Both the position numbers and the translations under genes were made by a program. Source: Trametopsis cervina (lineage: Eukaryota; Basidiomycota; Agaricomycetes; Polyporales; Irpicaceae). Taken from it: a stretch of 64,000 nt of DNA. The stretch is taken from positions 124,001-188,000 of the forward strand of contig MU278379.1 of NCBI GenBank assembly GCA_022385755.1. The letters are read 5' to 3'. Below the pieces are notes generated by a model. The model saw nothing but the letters and a program-made list of their open reading frames with translations, was not told the origin of the DNA and made no database searches. Position 1 is the stretch's first letter. The number at the start of each line of letters is the position of its first letter. Positions 24,901 through 37,067 of this stretch are shown in pieces.

Positions 24901-26910
24901 TCTCATACTTCCTCTGCGTAGGCTTACACAAATCCACAACGCGTCCACGTACGCCAGGGAAGATGCGCTGCAGGCTCTGCAGTGTCTCTTTGAAGCGCGC
25001 CTCGCGTTCGGTCTCTTTTTGGTCTACGCCCGCTTGGAGGAGCTTGTTGTGCACGTCTACGAGCTTTTCGTTTATTTCTGTTTCTAGTTGGCTGGGAGAA
25101 GGGTGTGTGAGATTAGGTCGAAGGGGGGAAGGGAGAGGGGGGAACTAACGAAATGCGCGTTCGCTCTGCTTGTTGGTTGTCTAGCTCTTGTCGAGCTTTG
25201 GCGAGGTCCTCGCTGAGCTGTGCGACCTTCTCTTCTAGCTAAAGGCGCAGCATATAATTAATCCATACACCTCACCGTACAACGGTCAACGCACCTCAGT
25301 CCGCCGTCGCTTAGCCGTCTCCTCGTCCTCTGACAACTTGGCTTTTTTCGCATTTGCCTGCTCCTGCTTGTCTTTTGCTTGGGCCAGCGTCCGCGCCGCC
25401 GTCTTTTCGTCACGCGCGAGTGTCTCAAGCGACTGACGCTCCGTCACCGCCAGTACACTGGCCTGTGCTTTCCTGTGTGTTTCGTCAATCAAAATCAACG
25501 ACGGCTATTATGTGGGTGGGGGAAATGTGCGACGCACAAACGACGATACTCCTCGAGGTTCTCCTCGCTCAGCGCAAGACTGCCCTGCGCCGCACGTCTC
25601 TGCGCCTCCTGTGCCGCATCAGCAGCGTTGCGCACGACCTCGAGGTCCCTTCTCAGCGAGTCGAGCTTCGCGCGCTGACGATCGGCGTCCTTCGTCACCT
25701 GCTCGATCATCTTCTGCGCATTGTCCCGTTTTCGCGTCGAGTGCGCGATCTGTGCTTCGACTTGCACGAGCTCGGGACGCTGCGACGGTCACCGCTGGTA
25801 AGCGACGACGCGTACGGGTACGGTGAAGCGGCTCACCTTCCCCTCCAACACCTTCTCTGCCTTCTTGATACGCTTCTCCTTAGACATCACAGACGCCCTC
25901 GCCCTCGCCTGCTCCTGCCTCGCGCGGTCCAACTCCGCCTCATACGCCTCCTGCTCGCGTCTCAACAACACAAGCTGCCCATTCTTGTTCTTAATCGCCT
26001 CAACATGCTCCGCCAGACTCTCCTGAATATGATACAGCTTCCAAAGCACGCGTCTCAGCACAAGCGCGTCGCGTTCCTCGCCGAGCGCCGCGAACCGCTC
26101 TGCCTCGCCTTTCTGCTCTTTGTACTGCCGGATCTCGCCCGCGATGCCGCGCCGCTTGTTGAAGTTGAACGTCGCGTTCTCCGTCGCGCGCTCCTGCGCG
26201 TCCTTTGCGCGCTCGTACTCGCCCGCGAGCTCGAGCGAGCCGCTGATCTGGTCGATCAGCCGCGCGAGCTCTTTGGGCGATTGGGAGGCGACGGCTTCGA
26301 CGTCGCCTTGGAAGACGAGGAAGTTCTTGGCTTTGACGAGGATGTTGAGCTCGGTGAGCTGCGCGTTGTAGGCGTTGTAGGTCACGACGCGTCCGTTGAG
26401 CTTGTATTCTGACGCTCCGGTTGTTGATATCCTGTGTCGATATGTTTATATATGCGCGGTGCGGAGCAAAGCGAAACAAGACGACTCACGTTCGCTGGAA
26501 GCGCCACTCCTTTCCCTTCGCATCCTTAATGACCGCAAGGACCCACGCCTTCTTCGCCGTGCCCTCCCCCTGCTCTCCCTCCTCCTCATCATCATCCTCT
26601 TCATCCTGCCCCGTCGCCTCAGACCCCTCCTGCGTCCCGCGCGCTAACCTCCGTCCACGATACACAAGGTCTTTCAGCTGGCTACTTCGCAGCTGCGCGG
26701 ACTTGACGCCGAGCACGAAGGAGATGGCGTCCATGAGGTTGGACTTGCCGGCGCCGTTGGGACCTATGACGGAGGTGAAGTCGTGGAAGGGCCCGATTGT
26801 TTGGTGGCCTCTGTGGGATGGTACTTGTGAATATGTGAAACAAGACACTACAGTGGTTGCACTTGCCGGTATGACTTGAAGTCGCATACTTCGATGCGTA
26901 CGAGCGGCAT
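21997..26910 (-). CDS. smc1: Cohesin subunit SMC1 (structural maintenance of chromosomes protein 1)
   Basis: ATPase core of cohesin; pairs with SMC3 and the kleisin to hold sister chromatids together. Complete, 21 exons, 1246 aa, as expected for SMC1. Exons: 26867-26910, 26490-26810, 25837-26431, 25538-25779, 25295-25472, 25150-25238, 24821-25091, 24483-24720, 24328-24429, 24135-24274, 23980-24069, 23713-23921, 23364-23649, 23186-23302, 23006-23128, 22855-22952, 22695-22802, 22517-22643, 22342-22466, 22074-22290, 21997-22017. Walker A GPNGAGKS at residues 31-38; coiled coils; hinge about 530-680 ([27 protein letters not shown]); signature LSGGEK about 1150; Walker [12 protein letters not shown] about 1174. 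The last exon is only LTQYDE plus stop. Intron 1 has a GC donor (GCAAGT). An acidic run ([15 protein letters not shown]) sits in the N-terminal head. All junctions stay in phase. Confidence 0.97.
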
Positions 26911-27625
26911 GGCCGCGTTTGCTCACTTCGATATAGACCCGACGGTACTGTTCGTTAGTGATGAGAGAGTGCACGGCGGCACTGCAATAACGAAGTCCAA
27001 ACCCGGAGGCGCGCCGTTACTGTATGCTGAGCGTGACGTGACGACTCGCGAAATGTCACATCACGTGCACCCTTCCTCGAACATCGATGTCAGTGTGGGT
27101 ATCCGAGTACACCTGTCCTTGGAACCCATATACAAGGCAGCATCGCTATGCATCATCCACGTTCCATATATATTTGCCATGTCTCGCTCTACACATCTTG
27201 TCTCTTGACTCCCAACCCCAAGGAGCTGCAACGGTGGACGTGCGATCTCCCGCGTACCTGTAATGGCTGCAAGACCCCAGGCAGCTCCCAATCCCACTAC
27301 TCCCTCCCCGTCTTCCACCTTTTTACCCCAATCAATATTCACCTCGACCGGACGAGTTGTGAGTGCTAAGTCACACTGTACACGCACATCCCCGGCGAGC
27401 CCGCACCTCGGCCCATCAAAACCCCCGATCTCCTCCCGCACACACAAGAGTGCGACGTGTCATCGTAAACCGCCACACATGCCACAGTGACGCGTGGGCC
27501 TCTGCTGCCGTGCTAGCGACGAAATGTAGAGTGCGCGTGCACTCGACCTTTCCTCTCTGTCACGGTGCATCTTGTTCTCCTACCACCTCCTCCTTCGCAC
27601 CTTTTTCGTACGTATTGTTGTAACG
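26911..27625. promoter_or_regulatory. Divergent promoter region of SMC1 and the MAPEG gene
   Basis: 715 bp between two divergent start codons. Contains TCACGTGC at 27062-27069 and an ACGCGT hexamer at 27490-27495, the core of the MluI cell-cycle box that controls S-phase genes in yeasts. Single occurrences, so functional meaning is only a suggestion. Confidence 0.35.
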
Positions 27626-28517
27626 ATGTCTCTCATCAACCTCGATAGCGCGCTCTCGCTGTACTCTATCCCCGCCATATGGCTCACCGCGTTTTACCCG
27701 GCCGCGATGAAGGTACGTACGTTCCTCCTCGCCCCGTTTTCTAACCCCTGGCTCAACGCGACGACGCGCAGACCGGTATCCTGAGAGACACGCCCGTCGG
27801 GTATAACAAGTGCGCTTACCCCCAGCCCCTGTTTTTGCATATCGTTGGGCTGAGCTGACCGACCCGCACGACCAGCCTGCACCCCCGCGGGAACGTCGAA
27901 CGCGCCAAAACTGCCGCGAACGTCGACAAGGCCGCTTTCCAACGCGCAGCGCGCTGCGAGGGCGCCCACCTGGTACGCTCACTCGCCCCCCTTGGGATCA
28001 TAACGTTCACAGCCTAACTTCGCGTGTAGAATGGGATGGAGAACCTGCCGATCTGGTTTGCCGCTATCGTGAGTCCTCGCGCGTGAGTATATGCGTCTGG
28101 GGGCGAGGCTGACGCGTCTGAACCCCTGCAGCTCGCGGCGCACCTTGCGGGTCTGCCTAATAGGACTTTGAACCTCGTTTCTGCTGCATAGTGAGTCCTC
28201 CCTCTTGTAGTAATTATATTTGGGTGCTGAATTGGGGCGATTAGTGTGGTAACCCGTGTTGTGTACAACTACGTGTACATCAACCAGTCGACGCCGGCGC
28301 AGGGCTGGCTCCGGTACGCCTTTTCTGTTTCTTCTCAACGCATGTACCAATAACGTCTCTCTGCTCAATTGTAGCTCTGCAGCGTACTTCACCGGACTGG
28401 GTAAGCACCCCCCCTCTCATCATACTCACAGGCAGCTGACACGCGCGTACAGCGATGCCCCTCGGACTCCTGATCCAATCCGCCAACAAGATCCACACCG
28501 TCTCCCTCCTTCTCTAA
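27626..28517 (+). CDS. MAPEG-family membrane protein
   Basis: Eight small exons: 27626-27712, 27772-27809, 27876-27972, 28030-28068, 28132-28190, 28245-28313, 28375-28400, 28453-28517; 480 nt, 159 aa. The spliced protein shows the MAPEG pattern: a first membrane helix (YSIPAIWLTAFYPAAMK), RGNVERAK, a segment AAHLNGMENLPIWFAAILAAHLAG, then NRTLNLVSAAYVVTRVVYNY and VYINQ, and a last hydrophobic helix. The family (membrane-associated proteins in eicosanoid and glutathione metabolism) includes microsomal glutathione transferases. This member resembles the fungal type with four helices and no extra domain. Activity cannot be told from sequence. Confidence 0.85.
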
Positions 28518-31500
28518 ACCATCATCATCAAAAACATCGCACGTTCGTTTCCAGTTTCTGTATCACCCCCACGTGTACATAGAACTCTCGCGTCCGTTCA
28601 CGGATCGCAGCACGGTAATTACAGTAACCCACACAAAATGAAGGAACTGAGACACGACGCACCTCCGACCCGGTTTTGCTTTTCCTGATGATGAGGGTGT
28701 CGGTGTCGGTGTTCTAAAGTTGTTCCAATCGTGATGCATGGATTGTGATGGATGGACGGACGCGTGGATGGACTGGAGGAACCGTTCTTCGCGCACCAGG
28801 GCTGTGAGGTGTGACGGATAGAAGATAGAAGATAAAAGACAGATGTAGGCCCCGGTCCGGGGGTGCATGTATGTGAGGTTTGAGTGAGCCAGTTCGGCCG
28901 ATGACTACTTGAGAGACCGGATTTGCTCCTGTAAGCTACGAGTCGTTGAGGGGATCTCAAACTGAGGAAGCACGGTATACGCACATGCATCACGGTACGG
29001 TGCGCAGCGGTACACACTGCGCACTGGAACGTGATGCATATCCCATATTCAGGTCTAGGCGTGTTTCGACGAATTCGAATCGAAGACGTCTGTTGCATCG
29101 ACAGGTGAGATGTAGCACGTCGTCCGATAGAAAACGGGGACACATTGAGATGTGCGGTGTGTTGTGTGTTGTAGGTACAGAGCGCGGGCAGGCGTGATGG
29201 CCAAGGGGAAACTATGGGGGTGTTTCCCGAGGTAGGGTGTGGACTCGATTCGCGGAACCGAAGGTATGCATGAAGGAGGAACGGTTAGGACACTGTACGT
29301 ATGTACACCCATGAACCCATACCCATCGTACAGTCCGTCACAAACGACGTTGAAGGGATTGGTTCCATAATATACGTCGCGCAAGAGCATCTTAAACCCA
29401 AGCCAAAACGACGAAGTACAGATGCAGAACGATGCTGTGCACAAGAACGTTACGCATACCACGCACATTTTCGACGGAGAGGAGATGCGCACTGTGTTGA
29501 CAGCATCGATTGTGAGGCGTACTGCGTTGGAGAGCTGAGAAGTCGTCCGACGGGGAACGGAAGTGCGCGGGGTGTGTGTACGGGGCGCGGGCGGGGGATA
29601 TAGGAACGTCATGCATACTGTACTGTGTTCGCGTCCAGGGTTCGAAGACGACTGTTGCATTGACAGGTGAGACGTAGCATACTCGTAGCTCTTCCGCATC
29701 GCCGAACGGGTGAGACGTTGTCAATCTTGCGCATCGCCCGACGGGGCTCGGAAGATGGGTGTGTGGAATGATTGGCAGGTTCGCGGGGTGTGTGCTCAAG
29801 GCGCGGGCAGGGGGTGCGTGATATCCAGGGGTACATGATGGCCAGGGGATACAGGAACCTCGAAGAGGTACAGCTACAGAGGCTTTCCAGGGGGTGTGGC
29901 CTCGATTCACGGAACCGAAGGTGTGCGTGAAGCAGAGCCGTGTGTCAGCATGCGGTAAGAACATTGTGTGCGGTTGTGTACACCCCGCCACAACGCAAAA
30001 CAACGGAAGAAGAAAGCTCGGTTGACGGAGGCATCGAGTGCGATCGAGTCGAGCGGCTGGATCGCCGCCAGCAACCGTCAACCGTCAACCGTCACCGAGG
30101 CGCGGGTGGTGACCTTCTTCTCTCTCTCCCGTGCGTCAACCTTCTCCTCCGTTCGTTGATCGCGACTGCGTTCACATCCCCACGGCGAGGACGAATCGCG
30201 GCTCGACACATGCTGAGCGAATCCACCTTACGATTTCACCTCACCGTAACCATCCCAACGCCGAAGCTCAGGACGCAACACGAAAGACGATCTAACCCAA
30301 ACCCGCGAAGCCGAAGCGCAAAGCAAAGTACAAGGGGACGAAGCTTAACCAGTGCGATTTCACCAGGAACGCAGAGTTCCGAGTGGTGGTGGATGAATTG
30401 CATGAATTGGATAAAGTGCATGAAACGCGAGCGTGCGCCGGACCCCTGGGTTGTTCGTGCGGTGTCCCTTGAGGGTTGCCTTTTGCGGACAAGGGACGGG
30501 AGCGTCTCTGTCTGTTCTGTGTTCTGTGTTCTCTGTTCTCTGCGTCGGAGTCGCTGGCCGACTAATCACCACTGTTAGTCAAAGCAGATGTCGTACGTCC
30601 ACAGCACAGCGCAGCGCAGCGCGAAGCTCAAAGAAATCATCGAACGCGATCACGCACGAGAAGCGGAGAAGCCATGGCCCGGACGTATGCGGTGCCCGTG
30701 CGTGCGATGGCTGGAAATGAGGAACGATGGCACAGCGCGTCTAGCGTCTAGCGTGGTTATCGATGTCGGGGCCGGGAAAGCTGGAAAGGGTCCAGACGCG
30801 CATCCTATGCTACTGTAGTGGAGACCACCGCCGACTCCGTCTGTGAATGGGGAAAGGCGGTGTTCGCGAAGCTCGAGCCCATGCATGATGCTTCGCGGGG
30901 ACGCACGATGAATTCAGAATTGGGAACGCACGGTAGCGGGCAAATGTCCGCTAATCTGCGCAAAGACGCGTTCTGTTTTTCTATCGTCCACTTTCCGATG
31001 AGAAAAGGAGGACTTGGCGCACGCGCACGAGACCCACTTGCTTCGTTTCGCTTCGCGCGTGGGTGGTGGGGATGGTGGGATAGCAGGATTTCTGGCAAAG
31101 GACGTAAAACCGCGTACGCGTACACGTACAGTACATTCGGATCGCTTGCCATTACGCTCGTCGTGAAACGAGGGGGGGGGGAGGGGGAGGACCCTGCGCA
31201 CGCACCGAGCGACACGGGAGGAGTGTTCTGTTCTGTCTGTCCAAAGTGGGCACGGACAAGGGGACTAGCCCGTTTGGTGCACAAGGGGATGTCTCTCGGC
31301 GACCTCCTTCGTCTGCGTCTGCTGATGGGACCCGGGGACGCTTACTTCGGCGTCTGCGCGGTCACACACACGTCGCTCGCCAATCCACCCACCGCCTTTC
31401 TCTCAAGGAAGTGTTCGCGCGCGTGCGGTGCAAGATTGGCTGAGGCGCAGAGCAGAGGGTGATGGGGGATGCAGGGAGGGTGATGGATGGACGGATGGGC

Positions 31501-31897
31501 TGCGCTGGACGAGACGAGATGGGCGAGCGCGTAGAGAGTGACAGGGCTGAGATGAGCGCGCGGTGGCTGGGGTCCGTGATGAGCTTCTGGTGGAAGTTCG
31601 GAGGAGGGCTTTCGGCTGGGCTCTCGCGTGCGAGTGTGAGTAGCCCAGCCAGCCAGCCAATATAAAGCGCAAAGAACAATAGCACCGAGCGTCCCCTGCC
31701 TCGCCTTCCCCCCCGTCCGTCCGTCCCCATTATCCACCCAAGACTGAGAACTGTTCCCGACATAGGGAACGCGGCCCACGATCTCTCTTTTACGTCTGCC
31801 TCTGATAGACTCACCACGCACGCGAACACTTGCACTTGCACAGTACTTGAATAGTACTCTTAATACCCATTCACACGCACTACTTGTAGCCGTAGAT
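28518..31897. other. Long gene-free region with degenerate direct repeats
   Basis: No supported gene in 3.4 kb. Between about 29060 and 29930 a motif recurs in diverged copies: TGTTGCATYGACAGGTGAGA at 29090 and 29652, TCGTCCGACGGGGAACGGAAG-like strings near 29123, 29544 and 29730, and GGCGCGGGC about 40-60 bases later. The 3' ends of two long copies (29210-29280; 29880-29940) share a string containing GGAACCGAAGGT. Small tandem runs include CAACCGT near 30067-30088 and TCTGT/GTTCTGT near 30508-30542. Confidence 0.6.
31656..31666 (+). promoter_or_regulatory. CCAAT plus TATA-like element before the HMG-box gene
   Basis: CCAATATAAAG lies about 235 bases before the ATG at 31898, just after AGCC repeats. 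Position is plausible for a core promoter in front of a pyrimidine-rich 5' leader (31690-31740). Confidence 0.35.
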
Positions 31898-33807
31898 ATG
31901 CCCGTCACACGTCTGACCCGTCGTAGAAGATCCTCGCTAGGCATCGGTGAGTCTCCCTCCCCTCCCCCAATCGCCTGTCCATGCGCTGACCACCGTGTTC
32001 GTTTGCGCTGTAGCCCTCAGCACCCCCGTCAAGCCCGGCATGTACGGCATCGCATCCTCCCCCCGCGCCGTCACCTTCGCCCCCAACGTAACACCCGGCA
32101 CCTACATCGAAGAGACCTCAGACTCCCTCTCAGCCCCAGACTCTCCCGCCTCCCCCGCCACCGCCCTCTTCCCCCCCGCCCCTCCCACAACCTCCACAGC
32201 CCCCTCCACCTCCCGGCGACGCGCCCCACCCGGCAAACGCCGTTCCCAAGGCTACATCCCGCGCCCGCCCAACGCATTCATGCTCTTCCGCGCGAACTTC
32301 GTGCGCCAAAAACACGTGCCGGGGAGCATCGAGACGAACCACGGGAGCCTGTCGAAGATCATAGGCAACTGCTGGAAGGCCCTGCCTGACCCCGAGAAGA
32401 GGGTGTGGGAGGCACGGGCGAAGAAGGCGAAGGCGGAGCATCGCGAGATGTATCCGAATTATCGGTTTAGGCCTGTGCATAATAAGGAGAAGAGGGTTAA
32501 AGTCAAACAGCGGGCTGAGTCGGGCGATGAGAGACGGTGTGAGGAGGTCGCGCAGTTGCTGCTTGAGGGGAAGAAGGGGGATGAGCTTGCTGCTGCTGTT
32601 AGGAGGCTTGATCTTGATCGTGCGAGGGATGGGAGTCCGATGTCGATGCCGATGCATGCGCCTGTGCCTATGGGCGTAAACATGAACATGGGGATGGGGA
32701 TGGGGATGCAGATGTACGCACAACATCGCCGTTCGTCCTCCGTACCCCCGCCATCGCTCTACCACCCAATCGCGATCCCCTCCATGCCCTTCTTCCTCCC
32801 CCACCCTCCTCCCCCTTCCAACTCTCAACTGCCTTCCTCCCAACTGCCTTCCTCTCACCAACCGCAACAACACGACCAGTCGCTACGCATGCTCTACGGC
32901 GCCCGCCGCGCCTCCTCCGCCGAGCCTAGATACTACGACGCCTGGATGCTCCCCTCCACTTCCCAAGAGGGAGCGCCGCTCAATCCTGCGGATCTGCAGC
33001 CGGATAACGAGCCCCTCCCGGATGTGGATGATAGCTTGTTTAACCCGAGTTATTTGGGCTTGGGCGGGGCGGGGGTTGGGTTTGGGATGGGGGGTGGGGA
33101 TTATGTGAGTTTCCTTCTCTCCCTCCCTCTTATTTGCGTTTTGCTAACCGAGTTATGATGTTGAATAGGAATGTGACCCGAACACGAACCCAACCCTCGC
33201 CCTCCAGATCTCCCCGCTCACGCACCTCGATCCCACCTCCATCGATCCCACCTCCACCTCCTCCGCGACGAACAGCGCGAACGACAACTCGCCGTGGAGC
33301 ACACCCGCCACGAGTGATAACTCACCGTGGAGCACACCGGCCTCGGCTCTGACGACGCCCACGCCGATGCCGTGGTACGAATACGAGTACAAATACGACG
33401 GCCATTCGAACGGGCACGATGCGTTCTCGGTGACGCCGCCGCCTTCTTTATCCTCGACTTCGGCGGGTGAGGTGGGGGATGAGGATGTGTGCACGCCGCC
33501 AGATCAGGGGATGCATGCGCTTCAGCCCCACCAGCTGCAAAACCATCAGTTGCAAAACCACCAGCAGGGGTTGGAGCACGGGGGACAAGAGATGTTCGAC
33601 ATGAACATGAACATGAACATCTTCCAACACCAACTCGACATGAACATCTACCACCAACAGCTCGAGGACCCGTATGCCCAGCAGCAGTGTTTGGACCCCA
33701 CGCAAATCCAAATCCAAATGGGCATGGGGATGTACGGGAATGTACAGTGCGACCCACACTCGCAGATGGGGTATGTGGAGGGGCAGCTGTTGGAGGCGCA
33801 GTATTAG
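31898..33807 (+). CDS. HMG-box transcription factor
   Basis: Exons 31898-31946, 32014-33104, 33169-33807; 1779 nt, 592 aa. One HMG box at about residues 97-170: RPPNAFMLFRANFVRQKH, then SLSKIIGNCWKALPDPEKRVW, then KKAKAEHREMYPNYRFRP. This is the MATA/SOX-type subgroup that binds DNA sequence-specifically in fungi, where members control mating, filament growth and fruiting. The C-terminal half has short SPWSTPA repeats and a Met/Asn/Gln-rich tail (HQLQNHQLQNHQQ; MNMNMNIFQ) of prion-like composition. Codon use shifts to C-rich in the early part. No mating-type homeodomain genes are nearby, so I would not call it a mating-locus gene. The start is the first ATG that splices in phase. Confidence 0.9.
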
Positions 33808-34468
33808 GGTGGCGAATAGACTCTTTGCTTCGCGTTTCGAGCATATATACACTACGTTTTCATTTGAACTGATCTGATTTGACTGGGCCCGTTATACTGT
33901 ATCCATATCTTCCCTCTCTGTTTCTGATCTTTGTAGCTATATCACCTGTCTCCGACTCGTCCAATCTCGGCTTCGCCTCGATTGCTTATAGTATATTTTA
34001 CGTGGATGTATCCGTATTCTTAATGTGCAGTTTGGTTTCTTGTTATGTTCGTGGGTGTTGAAGCTGCGAGTGCGACGCATAACTTGTGTTTGGAGACCTC
34101 TGATGGTCAGACCTGCTGAAGACGCAGGGTGATGTTCTGCTAATTGACTAAGTTGATGCGGCATTGGCTACCCGGTGTGCCTCCTGGATGCCTCGTCGAA
34201 AGTGAGCACGATGAACGAAGTCATTTGCGGACAGTATATCATAGGCGCATGTTCCGGAATCAAACAACCCTCGACGCCGCCGTTGATTTTGCCTGAACTT
34301 CTACGGTCATAGCACGTACCTGACACCGAAACAGGACAGGATGACCGCAGACGGATGTTCATGCTTTACAACGAACCAATAGATAACGCATTCGCTCACA
34401 CATACTCCAGAGTACAGTACACTCCCTCGCCTCCTTCGTTCTCCAAACCCAAAGTACACTTGGGAGCT
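33808..34468. other. Convergent 3' intergenic region
   Basis: Between the stops of the HMG-box gene and the Vps68-like gene. AT-rich after 33850; no coding signal seen. Confidence 0.6.
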
Positions 34469-35180
34469 TCAGATGGACAGATTATACTCGTACTCGTTCC
34501 CTGCGCTCTGCGATATCCAGAGGACGACGGCGGAGAGCATGAGCGCGACGTTCTGCGAGACGTTCGCGTAGCCGTAGTACGTGTACTGCTCTTCGTATGC
34601 TTTGAGGATGTATTTCAGCACCAGGACCGTCTGTTCCCAACATCATCAGCGTTCCCATCTAATAGCATACGCAGCGCGCAGAGACAGCGGATAGAGAGAG
34701 AGACAAAACCACTCACCACGCTCCCCGCAAGCCCCCCCGCCATCAACGCAAACCCAATGAACAAGAACAATCTCGCGCGCCACACCGCCCTAGAGTCCCC
34801 AAACCCCTCCTCGCCCCTCACCCTGTCCTTGTCGATGAGGTTGATGACGATCATGCCCAGGAGGGAACAGATGCCCGGGATCCAGTCGACGAAGGAGACG
34901 TGCACGGGCGGCGGGAGTTGCGGGTCGCCCAGCGGGGAATGGGCGTGCGCGGAGAGGATGGCTGCGTCTAGGAATGTCCAGTTTGCTAGTGCGAACTACG
35001 AGCGTGAGAGTGAGGAAGTGGTTAGTGAGGAGGAGGAGGAGGAGGGGAGGGAAGGGGAGGACGTACGAGCCCGCCTGCGAGGTAGATACCGAACGTCCGT
35101 TTATGCTTCCCGAGCGTAAAGTTCGGGAACGGGTTCAGGCAGACCCGTCGTGGGTCGTAGTTCGAGCGCGGTAACGACAT
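34469..35180 (-). CDS. Vps68/TMEM50 (UPF0220) family membrane protein
   Basis: Exons 35067-35180, 34717-34995, 34469-34630, all phase 0; 555 nt, 184 aa, the usual length for fungal Vps68. Four hydrophobic helices: FGIYLAGGLFALANWTFLDA; a second around VDWIPGICSLLGMIVINLID; a third around LFLFIGFALMAGGLAGSVTV; a fourth around VALMLSAVVLWISQS. The family motifs WIP near helix 2 and WRARLFLF before helix 3 are present. Yeast Vps68 works with the ESCRT-III/Vps55 system in endosome-to-vacuole sorting; that role is by family. Divergent from the MYND gene, 408 bp between starts. Confidence 0.9.
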
Positions 35181-35588
35181 CCGTATGAGTTTATTCGTGT
35201 GCGTGCGTGTGGAGGGTTGGGTTGCGCTCGTCGTTGGCGTTGATGAGTGCTGCGTAGGGAGTTATCGGGGCGTGGGAACGACTTTGCTCTTTCTGGATAA
35301 CGAGCTGCAGCTGGTGGGGGTGCGGGTGGGCGGAGGCAAAACACGCTCATCTCATTCTCGTAAAGTCGCGTTCTGCGTTCTCGATACCCCGTCAACGTTG
35401 TGTTCCATCACATCACACTCTAGACATTGCTGAAATTTGTGTTGGAATCTCTCGTCTCTCCGCCTGAATACCTCCATAGGCACCGTATCAGGTATTTTGC
35501 GGCCTGCACTTGCACGGGCCTGTGTACCCCCTTCAAAACTCCAATCGGAGGTTCACAGCCCATCCTATACGCTCGCGAAAGTATAGAA

Positions 35589-36501
35589 ATGCCTGGAGAA
35601 CAGCCACTTATAATTGACTCGCGGTCTGCCCGCCGTGAATTTACGCAATGTCAGAAATGTACGTCTGCGCCACATTGGGTCGTTCTCACTGTTGGACCAA
35701 TTGTGATTTCGAATGGCTGCATTCTGCAGGTGGAAAAGACAAGGAGCACTACAAGATTAAGCTGTCTGTCTGCACGGGATGTCACATCTCGACATATTGT
35801 GTTCGTCGTCTCTCCATCCTGCCTCGCGCCCACTCATACTGACCTCCCATTTCCGCGTATCACAGAGCCAAGAATGCCAACGAGCCCACTGGCCCTCGCA
35901 CAAAGCAATGTGCATCCAACGACGCGAGGCCACCGAAAAATGCGCCAAAATGGACCAGACCGTCGTAGACCACGACCCAATCCTCCGTCCCCTCCCCTCC
36001 GAGATCGTCGCCGAGCTGCGCTCCTTCACCCAAAAATTCAACCCCGCCCTCTTCCAAGCGAGCATCAACTGCCTCAAACTCGCCCAAGCAGGCGTGCACT
36101 CGAACATATGGAAAGAGGTAGTCGTAATGGTCATGCTGAACCGGCTAACGGACGTGAAACCCGACTCGCGCGCGTGGTCGCGATACACCGTCGAGCTCGT
36201 CGTGCCCCTGCCGATAGGCTACGTCGTGGACAAGCTGGCGGGCGGCGACCACAGTCTTGTGCAGCGCATGCAGGAGCAGGAGGCGCATCACCGCGAGAAT
36301 GGGAGCGCGGGCTCGATCACGACTGTGATGTGCACGATGTGCGAGTCGACGGGCCAGTCGCGCATGATTCATAATGTGACGTTCTATGGGTTTGGGCAGC
36401 ACTCGTTCTCGGCTGTGGAGATATCGGAGGACCGCTGGGTGGATCAGCTCAAGGAGACTGTTGAAAAGATGTCGGGGAGGACGACGGGTACGTCCAGCTA
36501 G
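35589..36501 (+). CDS. MYND-type zinc-finger protein
   Basis: Exons 35589-35658, 35730-35800, 35866-36501; 777 nt, 258 aa. The MYND finger at about residues 21-60 is split over all three exons: C-Q-K-C, with the second Cys codon created by splicing, then VCTGCHISTYCSQECQ and H-W-x(3)-K-x(2)-C. All zinc ligands are present. MYND fingers bind proline-rich peptides; in agaricomycetes they occur in many expanded single-domain proteins. The remaining 200 residues have no recognised domain and no SET motif, so this is not obviously a methyltransferase. Confidence 0.88.
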
Positions 36502-36734
36502 AATGTGTGGATCCGTCGTTGTGACCGGTCATCTGGGAGGGAGGGGATATAGCAGGGTGGTCAAGATCTTGCGCTTTCGTTGATTATCGTTGTAATAATA
36601 CCATCGTACACTGTATACTATTCGCCACTATCTATACCACCGTGCTGCTGAACTACAGTTCAGCGTAGACTATGCACATTCGCGTGGATGCGGGCTGGCA
36701 CTGGCGACTAGTTTCCTCCGGCACCTGCACCCTA

Positions 36735-36775
36735 CACGGCCGCGCGAAGCGCGGTCGCGGGTGAATAATACCGTA
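36735..36775 (+). repeat. Left terminal inverted repeat of the MITE
   Basis: 41 bp, pairs with 37068-37108 (40/41). Confidence 0.85.
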
Positions 36776-37067
36776 GATTATAACCGAGTGATGCCGGTTT
36801 GTTAGCGGCGGGAGACCAGCACGGTATCTGGTGGATACCAGAAGTCAGCCGTAGGAAATAGGTGGAAAAGTGCGGCAAAAAGAAAGGCTGCGCGAGGAAT
36901 AAAACTCGCAAACGTATGAACGGCCGCATACTGAGGGTGATACCACTGCACGACAGTAGCTTATACTAAATGAATACAACAATACCTATGTCCCTAACAT
37001 GAGCGCTTCCGCGCCTTTTTTCTCGAATATCTGCTGGATATCACGCCGGTATCGCACGGCTAGCACG

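Noticed and set aside
25354..26412. 352-codon plus-strand ORF
   Set aside because: Antisense to SMC1 exons 3-5; Leu/Arg-rich shadow.
29392..30081. Minus-strand ORFs of 200-230 codons
   Set aside because: They run through the degenerate repeat cluster; repeated peptide fragments mirror the DNA repeats, with no intron or domain support.
30805..31944. ORFs on both strands before the HMG-box gene
   Set aside because: GC-rich promoter/leader region; overlapping frames on both strands with no splice-consistent model.
32130..32873. 247-codon minus-strand ORF
   Set aside because: Shadow of the HMG-box exon in C-rich DNA.
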